From NCBI GenBank assembly GCA_016872645.1, contig VGZH01000003.1, forward strand, positions 1 through 64,000: a stretch of 64,000 nucleotides of DNA. Direction: 5' to 3'. This DNA is from Planctomycetota bacterium (lineage in GTDB: Bacteria > Planctomycetota > Planctomycetia > Planctomycetales > Planctomycetaceae). Below, piece by piece: positions 18,501 through 28,178 of this stretch. Position 1 is the first letter of the stretch; each line of letters begins with the position of its first letter. The translations under genes were made by a program, and so were the position numbers. Below the pieces are notes generated by a model. That model worked only from the letters and a program-made list of their open reading frames with translations, did no database searches and had not been told where the DNA came from.

Positions 18501-19098
18501 CGATCGCGATCCAACCAACCGGTTCCTTTCGCACGCGAATGTCCGCCGACTCCAAGCCGAGTCACTGCGTGACACGTTGCTGTTCATCTCCGGGCGATTG
18601 GACCGATCTCAAGGGGGACTCGGCGTGCCGCTGCCGTTGCGTACCGGTTTCAAGGACTTCGAGAATCCGCTGGCCGGACCAGCTGATGGCAATGGTCGCC
18701 GCAGCATTTATCTCGAAGCCCGCCGCAACTACCCGCAGCAACTACTGATCGCGTTCGATCAACCCAAGCCCGTGCTGACCGTCGGCGAACGAAATGTCAC
18801 GAACGTGCCGGCTCAAAGTCTGGTACTGCTCAACGACGCTTTTGTAGGAACACAATCGGGACTGCTGGCCGAACGGCTTCGCTCGCTGCCAACTCCAGAG
18901 GCTCGCTTGCAATCGCTGTGGCTGATTCTGTTCTCTCGACCGGTGACCGAGACCGAGAGGGATCGCACTTTCGCCTTTCTGAAGTCTCAAGCGATCCTGC
19001 TCGGCATCGCCCGCGACCATTGGCAGACCGACCAAAACCTCTGGCACGATTTGGCTCACGCATTGATCAACATGAAAGAGTTTTTGTACCTGCGTTGA
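15553..19098 (+). CDS. PSCyt1-DUF1549-DUF1553 planctomycete cytochrome-like protein
   Basis: The 1181-residue protein follows the esterase stop by two bases. A signal peptide precedes the planctomycete cytochrome C domain (PSCyt1) with haem motif CYECH near residue 51 and the closing [21 protein letters not shown]1549 follows (residues about 175-400: [25 protein letters not shown], then a second CxxCH motif [10 protein letters not shown]). A central insert of about 400 residues is partly unlike the family, and C-terminal DUF1553 has [14 protein letters not shown] and [16 protein letters not shown]. Function of these proteins is not established; redox or sugar-uptake roles have been proposed. 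It pairs with the DUF1501 gene that follows. The start could instead be the ATG at 15568. Confidence 0.9.
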   Translation: MFRRRMPLVGRWRIVLFVVLLLVHNRTSRADDADYFRQRVQPLLDRRCYECHSHRAKELQGGLSLDSRSGWVKGGDSGTAIVPGKPDESLLIKAVRRTNKDLQMPPDEKLKDEEIAVLVDWVSRGAIDPRDSLDTERGGGSWTEKLSERRKHWCWQPAKRPAVPNDRGESSTQVDRFLLARMKSEGLAPSRDADRWSLARRLSFVLTGLPPAPNELEHFVADESPDAFDKLVDRTLASPYFGEHWARHWMDLIRYSDTHGSEHDPLIPHAWRYRDYLVRAFNGDLPYDRLVREHLAGDLLPPRGNLTLGINESPIGTGWFRFVEFYPTPIDVKNEEIVVVDAQIDAFSKTFQALTIACARCHDHKFDAISAQDFAALYGIFASTRTTMHRVNDPAVQHALDPKLAELKPAIRRSLAELWREQLTHWPTAILAARDNMLEPEPPKVTDKDKPAAPAPPPFKPGTRSAEAETFRWLTALKAAKGKPSEPLYLLARLAGPSNDIDAKLWIDFANERLATEQRRSAVGDRFRWFADFGVRDVSPAFDRVEGKIESSKNPNIRSVAVTPHSKGWFTSDNFSSSHVGGEFAVSPNGGVLTSILPSALSSHLISDKHGGTLRSPNFKLDMKFISVLAGGTNKARVRLVIENFVADGVLFTQVMPMLNDPRLKWVTLGIREAWAGRRAYLEVIPRDEMPYPGKHPDARVLHTDGRSGVSVRAVAFHNIPGPPELSSPLPDELWQAEPDWPALAKQLAKLASDAINAWADERCSDEQARFVDELLRSGVLLNDAPADHQLARLVDRYRDVESNIPVPIRAAGVTDEEGFDEALFPRGNYRRAGTIVPRRYLEVLQSSQHEHSRLAPPDETPSAELTNDLRSNVDRTLGNPFAERKGYAGSGRRELAEAILDPRNPLTARVMVNRLWQHVFGVGLVKTVDNFGMLGESPSHPELLDWLAAEFIESGWSIKHMLRLMLTSRVFQLSTEAPQAARDRDPTNRFLSHANVRRLQAESLRDTLLFISGRLDRSQGGLGVPLPLRTGFKDFENPLAGPADGNGRRSIYLEARRNYPQQLLIAFDQPKPVLTVGERNVTNVPAQSLVLLNDAFVGTQSGLLAERLRSLPTPEARLQSLWLILFSRPVTETERDRTFAFLKSQAILLGIARDHWQTDQNLWHDLAHALINMKEFLYLR

Positions 19099-19111
19099 TA
19101 AGGACAAAGCG

Positions 19112-20530
19112 ATGGTCAACCAACGACGCCTGACTCGCCGAGACGTTCTCCATCGGAGCGCGATGGGCTTCGGTGCGCTCGCCCTTCGAGGATTCTTGGC
19201 TGATCATGCACAGGCTGATGTTCCAAGCTCCTCGCTCCGCCCCCCGCATTTCGCTCCGAAGGCCAAACGCATCGTGATGCTGTTCATGGACGGCGGCGTA
19301 TCGCAGGTTGATTCGTTCGATCCGAAACCCCGGCTGACCGCCGAGCACGGCCAGCCGTTCAAAATGAAAATCGAGACGACACAATTCGAGAACAACGGCT
19401 CGACGTTCGGTTCGCCGTTCACGTTCAAGAACTACGGCGATTCCGGGACGCCTGTCAGCAGTTTGTTTCCGCACATCGCTCAGCACGTCGATGACCTGTG
19501 CGTGATCCGTTCGATGCAGACGCCGTTCGGTGAACACGCGCAGTCCTGCTACATGCTGCACACCGGGCATCCATTGACGGGACATCCCAGCATGGGATCT
19601 TGGATTTCGTATGGACTCGGCAGCGAATCGGCGAACTTGCCAAGCTATGTCGTCGTCAACGGCGGACAGTTGCCGCTCGGCGGCATTGCGAATTATTCAA
19701 GCGGCTTCCTGCCAGCGATTCACGAGGCGTCACTGTTTCACGTCGGCTTGAATACGCCGGTCGTCGATAACATCCAACCCGACGAACCGAAGCCCGGCCA
19801 GCAGCTCAACAAACTGCGGTTCATCGCCGAGACTGACCGCAACTTCGCGGGACAAATCGGCAGTGGCGAGGAACAAATCGAATCGGCCATCCGCAATTAC
19901 GAACTCGCCTTTGCGATGCAACGCTCGGTCCCCGAAGTGGCCGACTTCAAGGACGAGACACCGGCAACGCTCGAAGCGTACGGCTGCAATTCAGCGAATA
20001 CGTTTGAAGCTCGGTACGCTCGGCAATGCTTGCTCGCTCGGCGGCTGTTGGAACGAGGCGTGCGGTTCGTTGAGTTGACCTGCGTCGGAGGCATCCGCTT
20101 TGTTTCGCCGTGGGACTCACACGACAACATCAAAGGGGACCATCTAAAGAATGCCGAGATCGTCGACCGACCGATCTCCGCACTGCTGGCCGATCTTAAG
20201 CATCGCGGACTGCTCGACGACACCATCGTCGTCTGGACCGGTGAGTTCGGCCGCACCCCGTTCGCCCAAGGGAGCACCGGCCGCGATCACAATCCGCAAG
20301 GCTTTTCGCTCTGGCTGGCTGGCGGCGGCATTCGCGGCGGCATGATCCACGGAGCGACCGACGAGTACGGCTATCACGCCATCGAAAACATCGTCACGCC
20401 GTATGACCTGCAAGCGACGCTGCTGCATCAACTCGGCATCGACCACGAACGACTCACCTTCCGCTTCGGCGGTCGAGATTTTCGCCTGACCGACGTGCAT
20501 GGAAATGTCGTCCGCGAGATACTGGCGTGA
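19112..20530 (+). CDS. DUF1501 protein with twin-arginine leader
   Basis: The 472-residue product begins with TRRDVLHRSAMGFGALAL, a Tat leader of the type usual in DUF1501 proteins. The mature part looks like the alkaline-phosphatase/sulfatase superfamily fold: MLFMDGGVSQVDSFDPK near residue 55, HTGHPLTGHPSMGSWISYGLG, TIVVWTGEFGRTPFAQG and GRDHNPQGFSLWLAGGG. Several Asp/His positions of a metal site are present, but substrate and activity are unknown for the family. It starts 13 bases after the DUF1549/1553 gene, the standard pairing, and probably shares its transcript and partner. Confidence 0.92.
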   Translation: MVNQRRLTRRDVLHRSAMGFGALALRGFLADHAQADVPSSSLRPPHFAPKAKRIVMLFMDGGVSQVDSFDPKPRLTAEHGQPFKMKIETTQFENNGSTFGSPFTFKNYGDSGTPVSSLFPHIAQHVDDLCVIRSMQTPFGEHAQSCYMLHTGHPLTGHPSMGSWISYGLGSESANLPSYVVVNGGQLPLGGIANYSSGFLPAIHEASLFHVGLNTPVVDNIQPDEPKPGQQLNKLRFIAETDRNFAGQIGSGEEQIESAIRNYELAFAMQRSVPEVADFKDETPATLEAYGCNSANTFEARYARQCLLARRLLERGVRFVELTCVGGIRFVSPWDSHDNIKGDHLKNAEIVDRPISALLADLKHRGLLDDTIVVWTGEFGRTPFAQGSTGRDHNPQGFSLWLAGGGIRGGMIHGATDEYGYHAIENIVTPYDLQATLLHQLGIDHERLTFRFGGRDFRLTDVHGNVVREILA

Positions 20531-20560
20531 ACTTTTTGAAAACCCTTTTACCTCGACAGA

Positions 20561-20631
20561 ATCAGCACGATGAGCCAGCGAGTGATCCGTCGTTGAACTC
20601 AGCCACTCGCTAACGTGTCGTACTCGTTTTG
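20561..20631. repeat. Dispersed palindromic repeat (AGCACGA...CCAGCGAGTGA...CACTCGC type)
   Basis: This intergenic stretch starts ATCAGCACGATGAGCCAGCG and contains AGCGAGTG paired with CACTCGCT 19 bases on. It aligns over about 70 bases with 52527-52595, sharing ATCAGCACGA, GCCAGCGAGTGA, ACTCGC, and CGTGTCGT/CACGTCGT before a T-run. Two related copies 32 kb apart, both in intergenic DNA after a stop codon, indicate a dispersed REP-like element. Confidence 0.65.
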
Positions 20632-20653
20632 CAACAACCGACTGGAATATCTT

Positions 20654-21022
20654 ATGAGCGTTTCAATCCAAACCTGTGATCAACTCCGCAGCAAACAGTG
20701 TGTTCCCTGCGAAGGGGGCGTGCCGAAGCTGACCTCCGCCGAGGCTGAGGCTCAGATCAAACATCTGACCAGCTGGGAATTGTCCGCGAATCACGAACGC
20801 ATCCGCAAATCGTGGGTCGTGAAGAACTACATGGCCGCAATGAACTTCTTGAATCACGTCGCCTGCGTGGCCGAGTGCGACGGCCATCACCCCGACGTCC
20901 ACATCGAGCGGTATCGCAACGTGACCATCGAACTCTACACGCACGCGATCGGCGGCCTCTCCGAAAACGATTTCATCCTCGCCGCCAAAATCGACGCCCT
21001 GCCAGTGTCTCTGAAACAGTAG
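20654..21022 (+). CDS. Pterin-4-alpha-carbinolamine dehydratase
   Basis: The 122-residue product is a PhhB/PCD1-type dehydratase that recycles 4a-hydroxytetrahydrobiopterin. It has the usual N-terminal CVPCEGGVP motif and the catalytic stretch FLNHVACVAECDGHHPDVHI, where the His-His-Pro-Asp cluster is the active site, plus LYTHAIGGLSENDFILAAKID. It is a full-length cytosolic enzyme. I start it at the ATG of MSVSIQ rather than 13 codons earlier, because the upstream codons lie next to a palindromic repeat. No aromatic hydroxylase is nearby, so a folate-related or moonlighting role is possible. Confidence 0.95.
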   Translation: MSVSIQTCDQLRSKQCVPCEGGVPKLTSAEAEAQIKHLTSWELSANHERIRKSWVVKNYMAAMNFLNHVACVAECDGHHPDVHIERYRNVTIELYTHAIGGLSENDFILAAKIDALPVSLKQ

Positions 21023-21076
21023 CTCGACCGAAAGCCGTTGGCCGTTATCCCATACCTTCCGCTCCGAAAGTTTCCC

Positions 21077-22459
21077 ATGCAAACCGTTGTTCAATATCTG
21101 CAAGCTCATCAGTCCGAAGCCCTCGAAACCCTGAAGTCGCTGCTACGAATCCCCAGCGTCAGTGCGATCACAGCTCACAAGCCGGACGTGCGGCGCGCAG
21201 GCGAGTTCGTTCGCGATCAGCTCGCTTCTGCCGGGCTGACGACGGAACTCGTCGAGACCGCCGGGCATCCGATCGTCCACGCCGAATGGCTCAAGGCCGA
21301 GAACCCGAATGCTCCGACCGTGCTGATCTACGGCCACTACGACGTCCAGCCCCCCGACCCGCTCGACAAGTGGATCACGCCCGCGTTCGAGCCGACTGTG
21401 CGCGACGGTCTTCTGTTTGCTCGCGGAGCCACCGACGACAAAGGCCAGATGCTGACGCACGTCCTGTCCGTCGCGGCGTGGCTGAAGGCGGTCGGCAAGC
21501 TGCCGATCAACGTCAAGTTCGTCATCGAAGGGGAAGAAGAAGTCGGCAGCAATAATCTCGACATCTTCCTCGCCGCCAATCGCGAGAAACTACGCTCCGA
21601 CATTGCGGTCATCAGCGACACCAGCCAGTACGCTCCGAATCTCCCCGCGATCACCTACGGCCTGCGCGGCATTTTCGCCTGTGAGGTCCGCGTCATCGGG
21701 CCCAAGCAAGACCTGCACAGCGGCATCTTCGGCGGAGCGATTACAAATCCCGCCACCGCACTCGCACGACTGATTGCCTCATTGCACGACGCCAACGGCC
21801 AAGTCCAAATCCCCGGCTTCTACGACGACGTCAAACCGCTGAACGACACTGAACGCTCCGGTTTCGCCGCCCTGCCCTTCAACGAACGGGACTTCCTGGC
21901 CAGCGTCGGTGTCGAGAACAGTTGGGGAGAGGCCGGCTTCAGTTCAACCGAACGCCGCTGGGCGCGGCCGACGTGCGAGATCAACGGTCTCACCTCCGGT
22001 TATCAAGGGGAAGGACCGAAGACGATCATCCCGTCGTGGGCCTCCGCCAAGATCACCTGCCGGCTGGTGCCGAATCAAGACCCGCACAAGCTGACGAAGT
22101 CGCTCGGCCAGTTCTTGCAGCAGCAGTTGCTGCCCGGCTGCCGTTTGGAATTCATGGAGGCTCACGGCTGCCCCGGCTTCGTTGCCGATGCGAACAGCCC
22201 GTTCATGGACGCTGCCAAGAGCGCGATCCAAGACGCCTTCGGCACGAAGCCTGTGATGATCCGCGAAGGAGGCTCGATCCCCGTCGTCGGCACGCTGAAG
22301 GAATTGCTCGGCGTGGACACGCTGCTGCTCGGCTGGGGCCAGAACACCGACAACCTCCACAGCCCCAACGAACATTTTTCGGTGGCCGACTTCCACAGAG
22401 GCACGCTCGCCAGCGCGCTGCTCTGGCAACGGATCGCTGATCGCTGTGTGCCGCAATGA
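21077..22459 (+). CDS. M20 family dipeptidase/carboxypeptidase
   Basis: The 460-residue protein is an M20 metallopeptidase of the CNDP/ArgE-DapE type, cytosolic, with no signal peptide. The metal ligands and catalytic residues are in order: YGHYDVQPPDPLDKW, FARGATDDKGQM, EGEEEVGSNN, ISDTSQY and, near the end, HSPNEHF. The central dimerisation domain contains LHSGIFGGAITNPATALARLI. All ligands of the co-catalytic zinc pair are present, so hydrolysis of short peptides is expected. The start MQTVVQYL is 54 bases after the dehydratase stop. Confidence 0.94.
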   Translation: MQTVVQYLQAHQSEALETLKSLLRIPSVSAITAHKPDVRRAGEFVRDQLASAGLTTELVETAGHPIVHAEWLKAENPNAPTVLIYGHYDVQPPDPLDKWITPAFEPTVRDGLLFARGATDDKGQMLTHVLSVAAWLKAVGKLPINVKFVIEGEEEVGSNNLDIFLAANREKLRSDIAVISDTSQYAPNLPAITYGLRGIFACEVRVIGPKQDLHSGIFGGAITNPATALARLIASLHDANGQVQIPGFYDDVKPLNDTERSGFAALPFNERDFLASVGVENSWGEAGFSSTERRWARPTCEINGLTSGYQGEGPKTIIPSWASAKITCRLVPNQDPHKLTKSLGQFLQQQLLPGCRLEFMEAHGCPGFVADANSPFMDAAKSAIQDAFGTKPVMIREGGSIPVVGTLKELLGVDTLLLGWGQNTDNLHSPNEHFSVADFHRGTLASALLWQRIADRCVPQ

Positions 22460-22542
22460 CGAGCGACGAGATACCTAATGATGAAGGAACCTCGAAATCC
22501 GGACGCTCGAAGCCGTTCGTCATTTGAGCTTCGTCATTCCCC

Positions 22543-23880
22543 TCACAGCCACTTCGGCTCGAAGCCTTTGCGATACGGCTTCGTCAGCAGCGCGGTCGCT
22601 TTGTCGCTGTTCGTGAACTTCAAATCGGCCGCGTTCCATTGCAGAGTCTGAGCCGGAATGCGGATCGCGATCGTCCCCAGCAACACCGTTTCGGTCAGCG
22701 GGCCGGAGTAATCGAACAGCGAGGTCGTGTGCCCGACGCCTCGGCAGGCATCCGCGAAGCTGACGTAGTGGTCGCGGGCCGGAACCATTTCGATCTTGAA
22801 GTCGGCATACTTTTCTTCCGGGAAGAGCTTCGGAGGCGCAACGTGCGGGATTAGCAAAGAGCCTTTCTCACCCACGATCACCGAGCCGGAACCGGGCAAC
22901 GAATATCCCGCCGGAACACCAAGGAGATCATTCGCCGGCTTATGCCCATCACCGTCGAACCACGTCACCGTGATCGGCTTGCCGCCAGTGATCTCAGTGC
23001 CGGGGAATTCGTAGATGACCTTCGACCACTTGTGCCAGATTTCTTTGTTGAGCTTCGGGGCATCGGCGAACACGCTGGTCGGAGATGTCAGTTTCACCGC
23101 CATGAAGACCGGGTCGAGAATGTGACAGCCGAAGTCTCCGAGCTGTCCGTTGGAGAAGTCCTGCCACGCTCGCCAGTTGAACGAGTGATAGATTTTGTTC
23201 TTGAACGGTCGTGCCGGAGCGACGCCGAGCCACTCGTCCCAATGCACGGCGGACGGCAGCGGGTCTTCTCCGGCCGGGCGATCGTCCGCCAGAATCCAGC
23301 CCATCCCGCCACTTTGCCACGAGAAAACTTCCTTGACCTTGCCGATCGCGCCGTCGTGCACCAGCTTGACCGCCGTGCGATAGAACTCGTGTGACTGAAT
23401 CTGATTTCCCATCTGCGTGACGACGTTGAACGCCTTCGCCGCCAACCGCATCTGCCGAGCCTCATGCACCGTGTGGGTCAGCGGCTTCTGACAATGCACG
23501 TGCTTACCTAGCTGCATCGCCGGCAACGAAACCGGAGCGTGCATGTGATCCGGAGTCGAAACCAGCACCGCGTCGAACAACTTCGCCTCGTCGAGCAGCT
23601 TTCGGTAATCGAAGAACTTCTTCGCGGCGGAGTATTTCTCAGCGGCTCGACCGAGGTGATTCGTCGTTTCGTCGATGTCACACAGTGCGACGACATTGAC
23701 GTGTGGACTCTTCGTCGTCCCTTCGAGGTCCGACCACCCTTTGCCGCCACACCCGACCGAAGCAAGGTTGAGCTTCTCGTTCGCTCCGTAAACCCGGCTC
23801 CAACTCGCCGCAGTGAACGCGGACGCTCCGGCAATAACGCTGTGCTTCAGAAAATCACGACGGGTGGATCGAGCTGTCAT
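22543..23880 (-). CDS. Tat-exported Gfo/Idh/MocA family oxidoreductase
   Basis: The 445-residue product starts MTARSTRRDFLKHSVIAGASA, a clear twin-arginine leader, with AAGGAG seven bases upstream. The Rossmann half has LASVGCGGKGWSDLEG and the family Lys motif as LGKHVHCQKPLTHT, where the usual EKP reads QKP. The substrate half contains NGQLGDFGCHILDPVFMAVK and a Trp-rich stretch FSWQSGGMGWILADDRP. The Glu-to-Gln change before the catalytic Lys-Pro is common among planctomycete Tat members. The start codon lies just after one arm of the 21-bp inverted repeat at 23894-23982. Confidence 0.92.
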   Translation of the reverse strand: MTARSTRRDFLKHSVIAGASAFTAASWSRVYGANEKLNLASVGCGGKGWSDLEGTTKSPHVNVVALCDIDETTNHLGRAAEKYSAAKKFFDYRKLLDEAKLFDAVLVSTPDHMHAPVSLPAMQLGKHVHCQKPLTHTVHEARQMRLAAKAFNVVTQMGNQIQSHEFYRTAVKLVHDGAIGKVKEVFSWQSGGMGWILADDRPAGEDPLPSAVHWDEWLGVAPARPFKNKIYHSFNWRAWQDFSNGQLGDFGCHILDPVFMAVKLTSPTSVFADAPKLNKEIWHKWSKVIYEFPGTEITGGKPITVTWFDGDGHKPANDLLGVPAGYSLPGSGSVIVGEKGSLLIPHVAPPKLFPEEKYADFKIEMVPARDHYVSFADACRGVGHTTSLFDYSGPLTETVLLGTIAIRIPAQTLQWNAADLKFTNSDKATALLTKPYRKGFEPKWL

Positions 23881-23893
23881 CGGAAGGCTCCTT

Positions 23894-23982
23894 GGAGTGC
23901 GGTGTGTCAGCACCACTTTGTATGGCATGGGGAGATCAACGAATTCCAACGCATCTGAAACGGTGCTGACACACCGCACTCC
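23894..23982. repeat. Dispersed inverted repeat, perfect 21-bp arms
   Basis: GGAGTGCGGTGTGTCAGCAC at 23894 (21 bases to 23914) is perfectly complementary to 23962-23982, around 47 bases. A second copy with identical core arms is at 34274-34346, and the end motif ACCGCACTCCAAA recurs at about 59007. On the minus strand CACACCGCACTCCAA ends about 12 bases before the start codon of the Gfo/Idh gene, as in the other copy. Confidence 0.8.
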
Positions 23983-23988
23983 AAAAAT

Positions 23989-25035
23989 CTATGGCTTCGC
24001 CGGCTCGGATGCTGCCGGCGGCTCTGTTGCTTTGAACTCGCAGACGGCGATCTTGTGGTGGCCGACGGCGAAGACCGTATCGTACGACTCGTTCAACGCC
24101 AACTGATGAACGTGCATCGGCAGCTTGTCTTGATGAATCGGCTTGCCGGTTTCGACGTCGGTGAATGTTACGAAGCCGTCTCCCGCACCGCCAGAACTCA
24201 GCAGCCATTTGCCCGAGGGATCAAACACGAGATCTTCGACCAACGCTTTGAACTTGTCGTTGTTGAGCTCGTGTTTTCGCTCGCCCTTTTGCCAGTCGAA
24301 GATTTCGATCCGCGCCGGCGCATCGAGGTGGTCGATATTCCCGATCTGCCCGATGCCGCCGACTGCAATCCATTTACTGTCCGGCGAGAACGCGAGTGCT
24401 CGGATGCCGCCGATCGAATGCCGTCGTTGCCGAGGATCCCAAGTGTAAAGCCCCGGAGCTTCGACCGTCGCCACCTTTGAGCCACTGGTCGCTTCCCAGA
24501 TCGCGACGTGTCCGACCTTGTCGCCGGTCGCGAGAAACTTGCCGTCGGGAGAGAACGCGACCGCGTGCAACATGCTCGGAAAATCGTGCGGCGTGATCGG
24601 CTTGTGATCGGAGAACTGCCGCAGCATCTCGCCCGTCTCGGCGTTCCAGAGTTTGCATTGCATGTCGTCGGCCACGCTGGCGATCGTCTTGCCATCCGGG
24701 CTGATGACCAGCCGCCGAATCCACAACTCGTGAGCTTTCACCTTGCGAGTCGGCTCACGCTTTTCGACGTCCCACCAAATCAACTGGCCGTCGTAGCTGC
24801 CGGAGACAGCGACGTTCGGAGCAGGCAGCACGACGCCGGTGACGTAGCTCTGATGCCCTTCGCCACCGAACGGAGTCGGCTGCGGCTTCTCGGCAAAGAC
24901 GTCGATCTCGTGCAGCTTGAAGTCGGAACTACCGAAGATCAGCCGTCCGGAATTGGGCACGCGTGCGACGCACATCGCAATCGACGGGATGCCGATGTCT
25001 TTGGTCTTCTGCAACTTGGTCGGGTCGGAAGGCAT
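23989..25035 (-). CDS. WD40-repeat protein
   Basis: The 348-residue protein has no signal peptide. At least six WD40-type blades can be followed: PNVAVSGSYDGQLIWWDVEKR near residue 80, ISPDGKTIASVADDMQCKLWN near 115, FSPDGKFLATGDKVGHVAIWE near 165, FSPDSKWIAVGG near 215, and FDPSGKWLLSSGGAGDG near 268. It should form a cytoplasmic protein-binding propeller. It closes a minus-strand array of DUF1501 and DUF1549/1553 genes, a common arrangement in planctomycetes, and lies 98 bases after the DUF1501 gene. Confidence 0.9.
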   Translation of the reverse strand: MPSDPTKLQKTKDIGIPSIAMCVARVPNSGRLIFGSSDFKLHEIDVFAEKPQPTPFGGEGHQSYVTGVVLPAPNVAVSGSYDGQLIWWDVEKREPTRKVKAHELWIRRLVISPDGKTIASVADDMQCKLWNAETGEMLRQFSDHKPITPHDFPSMLHAVAFSPDGKFLATGDKVGHVAIWEATSGSKVATVEAPGLYTWDPRQRRHSIGGIRALAFSPDSKWIAVGGIGQIGNIDHLDAPARIEIFDWQKGERKHELNNDKFKALVEDLVFDPSGKWLLSSGGAGDGFVTFTDVETGKPIHQDKLPMHVHQLALNESYDTVFAVGHHKIAVCEFKATEPPAASEPAKP

Positions 25036-25133
25036 GAGTCACTCCGAGAGGTTCGGATTTACCACAGAAACACCGCGAGAGAACTGCTCTGCTTCCGGCT
25101 TTGTGTCCTGTGTGTCCCTGTGGCGAATTCAGT

Positions 25134-26405
25134 TCAAGCAAGAACGTCTTTGATCGGCTTTGCACCAAAGTCGGAAAGCGGCACGGGGCGAGCACCGACG
25201 TGGTACTCCTTGTTCGGGTCGATGCCGAGGGCAGTAAAAATCGTCGCGAACAAGTCTCCCGCGCCGACTTCGCCGTCGGCAACTTTATGGCCGTCTTCAT
25301 CAGTTTTTCCGAAGCAAGCTCCGCCGCGCACGCCGCAGCCGGAAAGTGTCGCACTCCAGGCAGCGGCAAAGTGATCGCGTCCGAGACTCGCATTGATGTT
25401 GGGTGTCCGACCAAATTCCCCGAACGTCAGAATCAGTGTGTGCTCCAGCAATCCACGATCCCTCAGATCGTCGAGGAGCACCGACATCGAATGATCGAGG
25501 TCCGCGCACAGCTCGCGATGCGTTTCAAAATTCTCGCCGTGACTGTCCCACCACGCGCGAGCAACCTTCACGAACGGCACACCTGCCTCGACCAAGCGCC
25601 GAGCAATCAAACACTGCTGGGCGAATTGCGTCGGGCCGTACTTGGCTCGTATCTCGGTCGATTCTTGTTCGATGTCGAACAACTTCTCGCTGGCCATCAA
25701 TCCGCGCACGCGCTGATACGCCTGGGTATGACTGCCGAGCGAATCGCTGTGCCGGTTCTGAGTGAACTTCTTGGCGAGCAAGTCGCGCAGAGCCAACCGA
25801 TCCTGATGATCAATGTCGCTGATCGATTCCAGGCGGCGGATGTTCTCCGGTTGCATCGATTCAGAAAGGAACATCGGAGCGTATCGCGAGCCGAGGAATC
25901 CACTCGTCCCTTTGCGGCGACCTTCCGTAGACGTGTACATCGAAACGTAATCAGGAACCGCGCTGTCGAGCCGACCGAGTTCCTTCGCGCAGATCGCTCC
26001 CAGATCGGGGTACTCGATGCCGGGATCTTTGATCCGGCCGGTCTCCATGATCGTCGCCCCGCCACCGTGATCCGCGTTCTTCGTGTTGAGCGACCGTATG
26101 ATCGCCGTCGTCTGCTGAATCCGAGCCGCCATTTTCGGCAGCAGTTCGCTGATGTGAACTCCAGTCGCCGAAGTCGGGATCGCTCGATACGGCCCGCCGG
26201 TGGGACGTCCCGGCTTTGGATCAAACGTCTCGAATTGACTAGCTCCACCGGCCAGCCACAGCAGGATGACTCGCTTGCCCTGCTTCTTAACCTCATCGGC
26301 CCACGAGGTCTGCCGCAGCAGATCAAGCCGCGTCATGTCGGAGGCGAATGTTCCGGCTGTGCCGAGTGCCGCCGCATTCAAGAACCCGCGTCGAGAAAGA
26401 GTCAT
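25134..26405 (-). CDS. DUF1501 protein with twin-arginine leader
   Basis: The 423-residue product starts MTLSRRGFLNAAALGTAGTF, a Tat leader. The mature domain has the DUF1501 landmarks ILLWLAGGASQFETFDPKPG near residue 45, STKNADHGGGATIMETGR-like sequence near 105, LILTFGEFGRTPNINAS and GRDHFAAAWSATLSGCG. Its fold is related to sulfatases and alkaline phosphatases; activity is unknown. It follows the short DUF1549/1553 gene by 123 bases and precedes the WD40 gene. It is distinct in sequence from the DUF1501 protein at 30898, so the two are old paralogues rather than a recent duplication. Confidence 0.92.
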   Translation of the reverse strand: MTLSRRGFLNAAALGTAGTFASDMTRLDLLRQTSWADEVKKQGKRVILLWLAGGASQFETFDPKPGRPTGGPYRAIPTSATGVHISELLPKMAARIQQTTAIIRSLNTKNADHGGGATIMETGRIKDPGIEYPDLGAICAKELGRLDSAVPDYVSMYTSTEGRRKGTSGFLGSRYAPMFLSESMQPENIRRLESISDIDHQDRLALRDLLAKKFTQNRHSDSLGSHTQAYQRVRGLMASEKLFDIEQESTEIRAKYGPTQFAQQCLIARRLVEAGVPFVKVARAWWDSHGENFETHRELCADLDHSMSVLLDDLRDRGLLEHTLILTFGEFGRTPNINASLGRDHFAAAWSATLSGCGVRGGACFGKTDEDGHKVADGEVGAGDLFATIFTALGIDPNKEYHVGARPVPLSDFGAKPIKDVLA

Positions 26406-26528
26406 AAGGTCATCTCCCTTCCCCACCGACCTTGCGTCAGTGGCTCGCGGGCTTCTGCACGACTTCGTCAAACAGCAAATAGTTGTGCAGAAACGCGAGA
26501 GCCACAGGGGCAAGCCCAGTGGGGTTCG

Positions 26529-28178
26529 TTAGTAGCTGAATCTCATCTCCGGTCCCGTGAGCAGTACCCAAACCAGTTGCCGAATCGCGGCCAGTCGATC
26601 GGCGGAGCGTTTTTGCAAAAAGTCATCGAGTGCCGCTCGCTCGTCACCGCGCGGCGGTCGAGAACAGATCGTCAGCACCGCCGCTTCAATGACAGCTTGA
26701 TTGTCACCGAGCGACTTCAAGTGACCAACCAATCGGTCGCCTGAGTCGCGCAGAAATTCGTCTTCAATCCGCTTGTTGTTGCTGAATAACAGTGCCTCAT
26801 CGACGGCGACATGAAAACTCTCGCCGGGCATCTCGAAGCTTCCGGCCCAGCCGTTCGACGTGTTCTCCAACTGTTCGCGGCGGGTCGTCCATGGCTCGGC
26901 TTGATCGAGTGCCGGCCACTGCGTCGGGTTATTCACCGCGACCAACAGCGACAGCGAATACTGGCGCGGCGTCAGTGGTTTGACATTCGCAACCGCAAAC
27001 AGCGCCGCATCGGGGAACTGCGAACCGGCGGTCCATTCGCTCGACCGCGAGTACGCCTGACTGAGTACGATGCCGCGAATCAATCGCTTGAGGTCATAGC
27101 CGTGAGCAACCATGTCACGCGTCAGCCAGTCGAGCAACTCGGGATGCGATGCCGCGTTGGCGGCGTGCAGTTGATCAACCGGATGCACGAGGCCGCGTCC
27201 GAAAAACCGATCCCAAACGCGATTGACGATGTTGCGGGCGAAGAAGCGATTGTCTTCCGCCCGCAGCGCGACCTCGACCAGTTTTTCACGCGGGCTGAAG
27301 GCCGGCTTCTCCGGTGGTGGAGCGTCGTCCTTTTGCATCGACGCCTTGATGGTTTCCTCAATCTTCTTGATGTCGTCGGCCGATCGTTCGACGACCGGTT
27401 CTTCGACGATCGCCCCCGTGAGGAATTCGAACTTTGCGGTCTGCTCCCCTTTAGTGTCGTCTTTGCGTTTCGACTTGAACTTCACTTCGCCGAAGGGACG
27501 CTCGGCCAGCAAGTTTTTCTTCGTGACATACGTCCGGCTGAAGAACGAGGCCATGCCGAAGTAGTGATGCTGCTTCCAATCGGGAGTCAGCGGATGATCG
27601 TGACATTTCGCGCAGGTGACGTTGACTCCGAAGAACAAGATCGCCGTGTCGTTGAGCATGTCGTCAAGATCGCGAGCCCGCGACTTGATGAACGTCAGCG
27701 CGGGCTGGCGATTCTCGTCGGCTTCGTCGCCCACCAGCATGTCGCGGAACATCGCGTCCCACGATCGATTCTCTTTGACCGCCCACAGCAGATACTTCCG
27801 AAACTCGCCGTCGTTGGGCTTGTTCGGCAGCAGCATGCGTTCCAGTTCGTTCCGCTGATGCCAGAAGAAATCGGGACTTGCCAAGAGCCGATCGACCAGT
27901 TCGACGCGCTTCGCCGCCGAACGATTTGCAGCATACGTTTTGGCTTCTTCGGATGTCGGAATGCGACCCGCCACATCCAACATCAGCCGTCGCAACACAT
28001 TCGCATCGTCTGCCTGCGGAGAGGGTGCGACCTTCGCAGTATCCAGTCGCTGTTGGACGAACTGGTCGATGACCTGCTCGATCGGCAAATTCGCCGATGG
28101 CAACTCCGCCCCGTTTAAAGAAACAACGATCGACAGCAGCCACAAGGCGACCAAGTTGATGCGGCAGAAGAATCGCAT
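26529..28178 (-). CDS. Short DUF1549-DUF1553 protein
   Basis: At 549 residues this lacks the N-terminal PSCyt1 domain of larger family members. After a signal peptide (MRFFCRINLVALWLLSIVVSL) DUF1549 spans about 35-230 with RRLMLDVAGRIPTSEEAK and the haem-type motif TCAKCHDHP near residue 190. DUF1553 follows with FFARNIVNRVWDRFFGRGL and LLDWLTRDMVAHGYDLKRLIRG. A Lys/Asp-rich linker lies between. It should be exported. It sits between the larger Ig-like homologue and a DUF1501 gene on the same strand, and probably works with one or both. Confidence 0.9.
   Translation of the reverse strand: MRFFCRINLVALWLLSIVVSLNGAELPSANLPIEQVIDQFVQQRLDTAKVAPSPQADDANVLRRLMLDVAGRIPTSEEAKTYAANRSAAKRVELVDRLLASPDFFWHQRNELERMLLPNKPNDGEFRKYLLWAVKENRSWDAMFRDMLVGDEADENRQPALTFIKSRARDLDDMLNDTAILFFGVNVTCAKCHDHPLTPDWKQHHYFGMASFFSRTYVTKKNLLAERPFGEVKFKSKRKDDTKGEQTAKFEFLTGAIVEEPVVERSADDIKKIEETIKASMQKDDAPPPEKPAFSPREKLVEVALRAEDNRFFARNIVNRVWDRFFGRGLVHPVDQLHAANAASHPELLDWLTRDMVAHGYDLKRLIRGIVLSQAYSRSSEWTAGSQFPDAALFAVANVKPLTPRQYSLSLLVAVNNPTQWPALDQAEPWTTRREQLENTSNGWAGSFEMPGESFHVAVDEALLFSNNKRIEDEFLRDSGDRLVGHLKSLGDNQAVIEAAVLTICSRPPRGDERAALDDFLQKRSADRLAAIRQLVWVLLTGPEMRFSY

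Noticed and set aside
25101-26744. 547-codon open frame on the plus strand
   Set aside because: It lies opposite the DUF1501 gene and the end of the DUF1549/1553 gene; the sequence is Arg/His-rich with no domain pattern, as expected of an antisense shadow in GC-rich DNA.
26811-28118. 435-codon open frame on the plus strand
   Set aside because: Antisense to the short DUF1549/1553 gene, with composition typical of a shadow frame.
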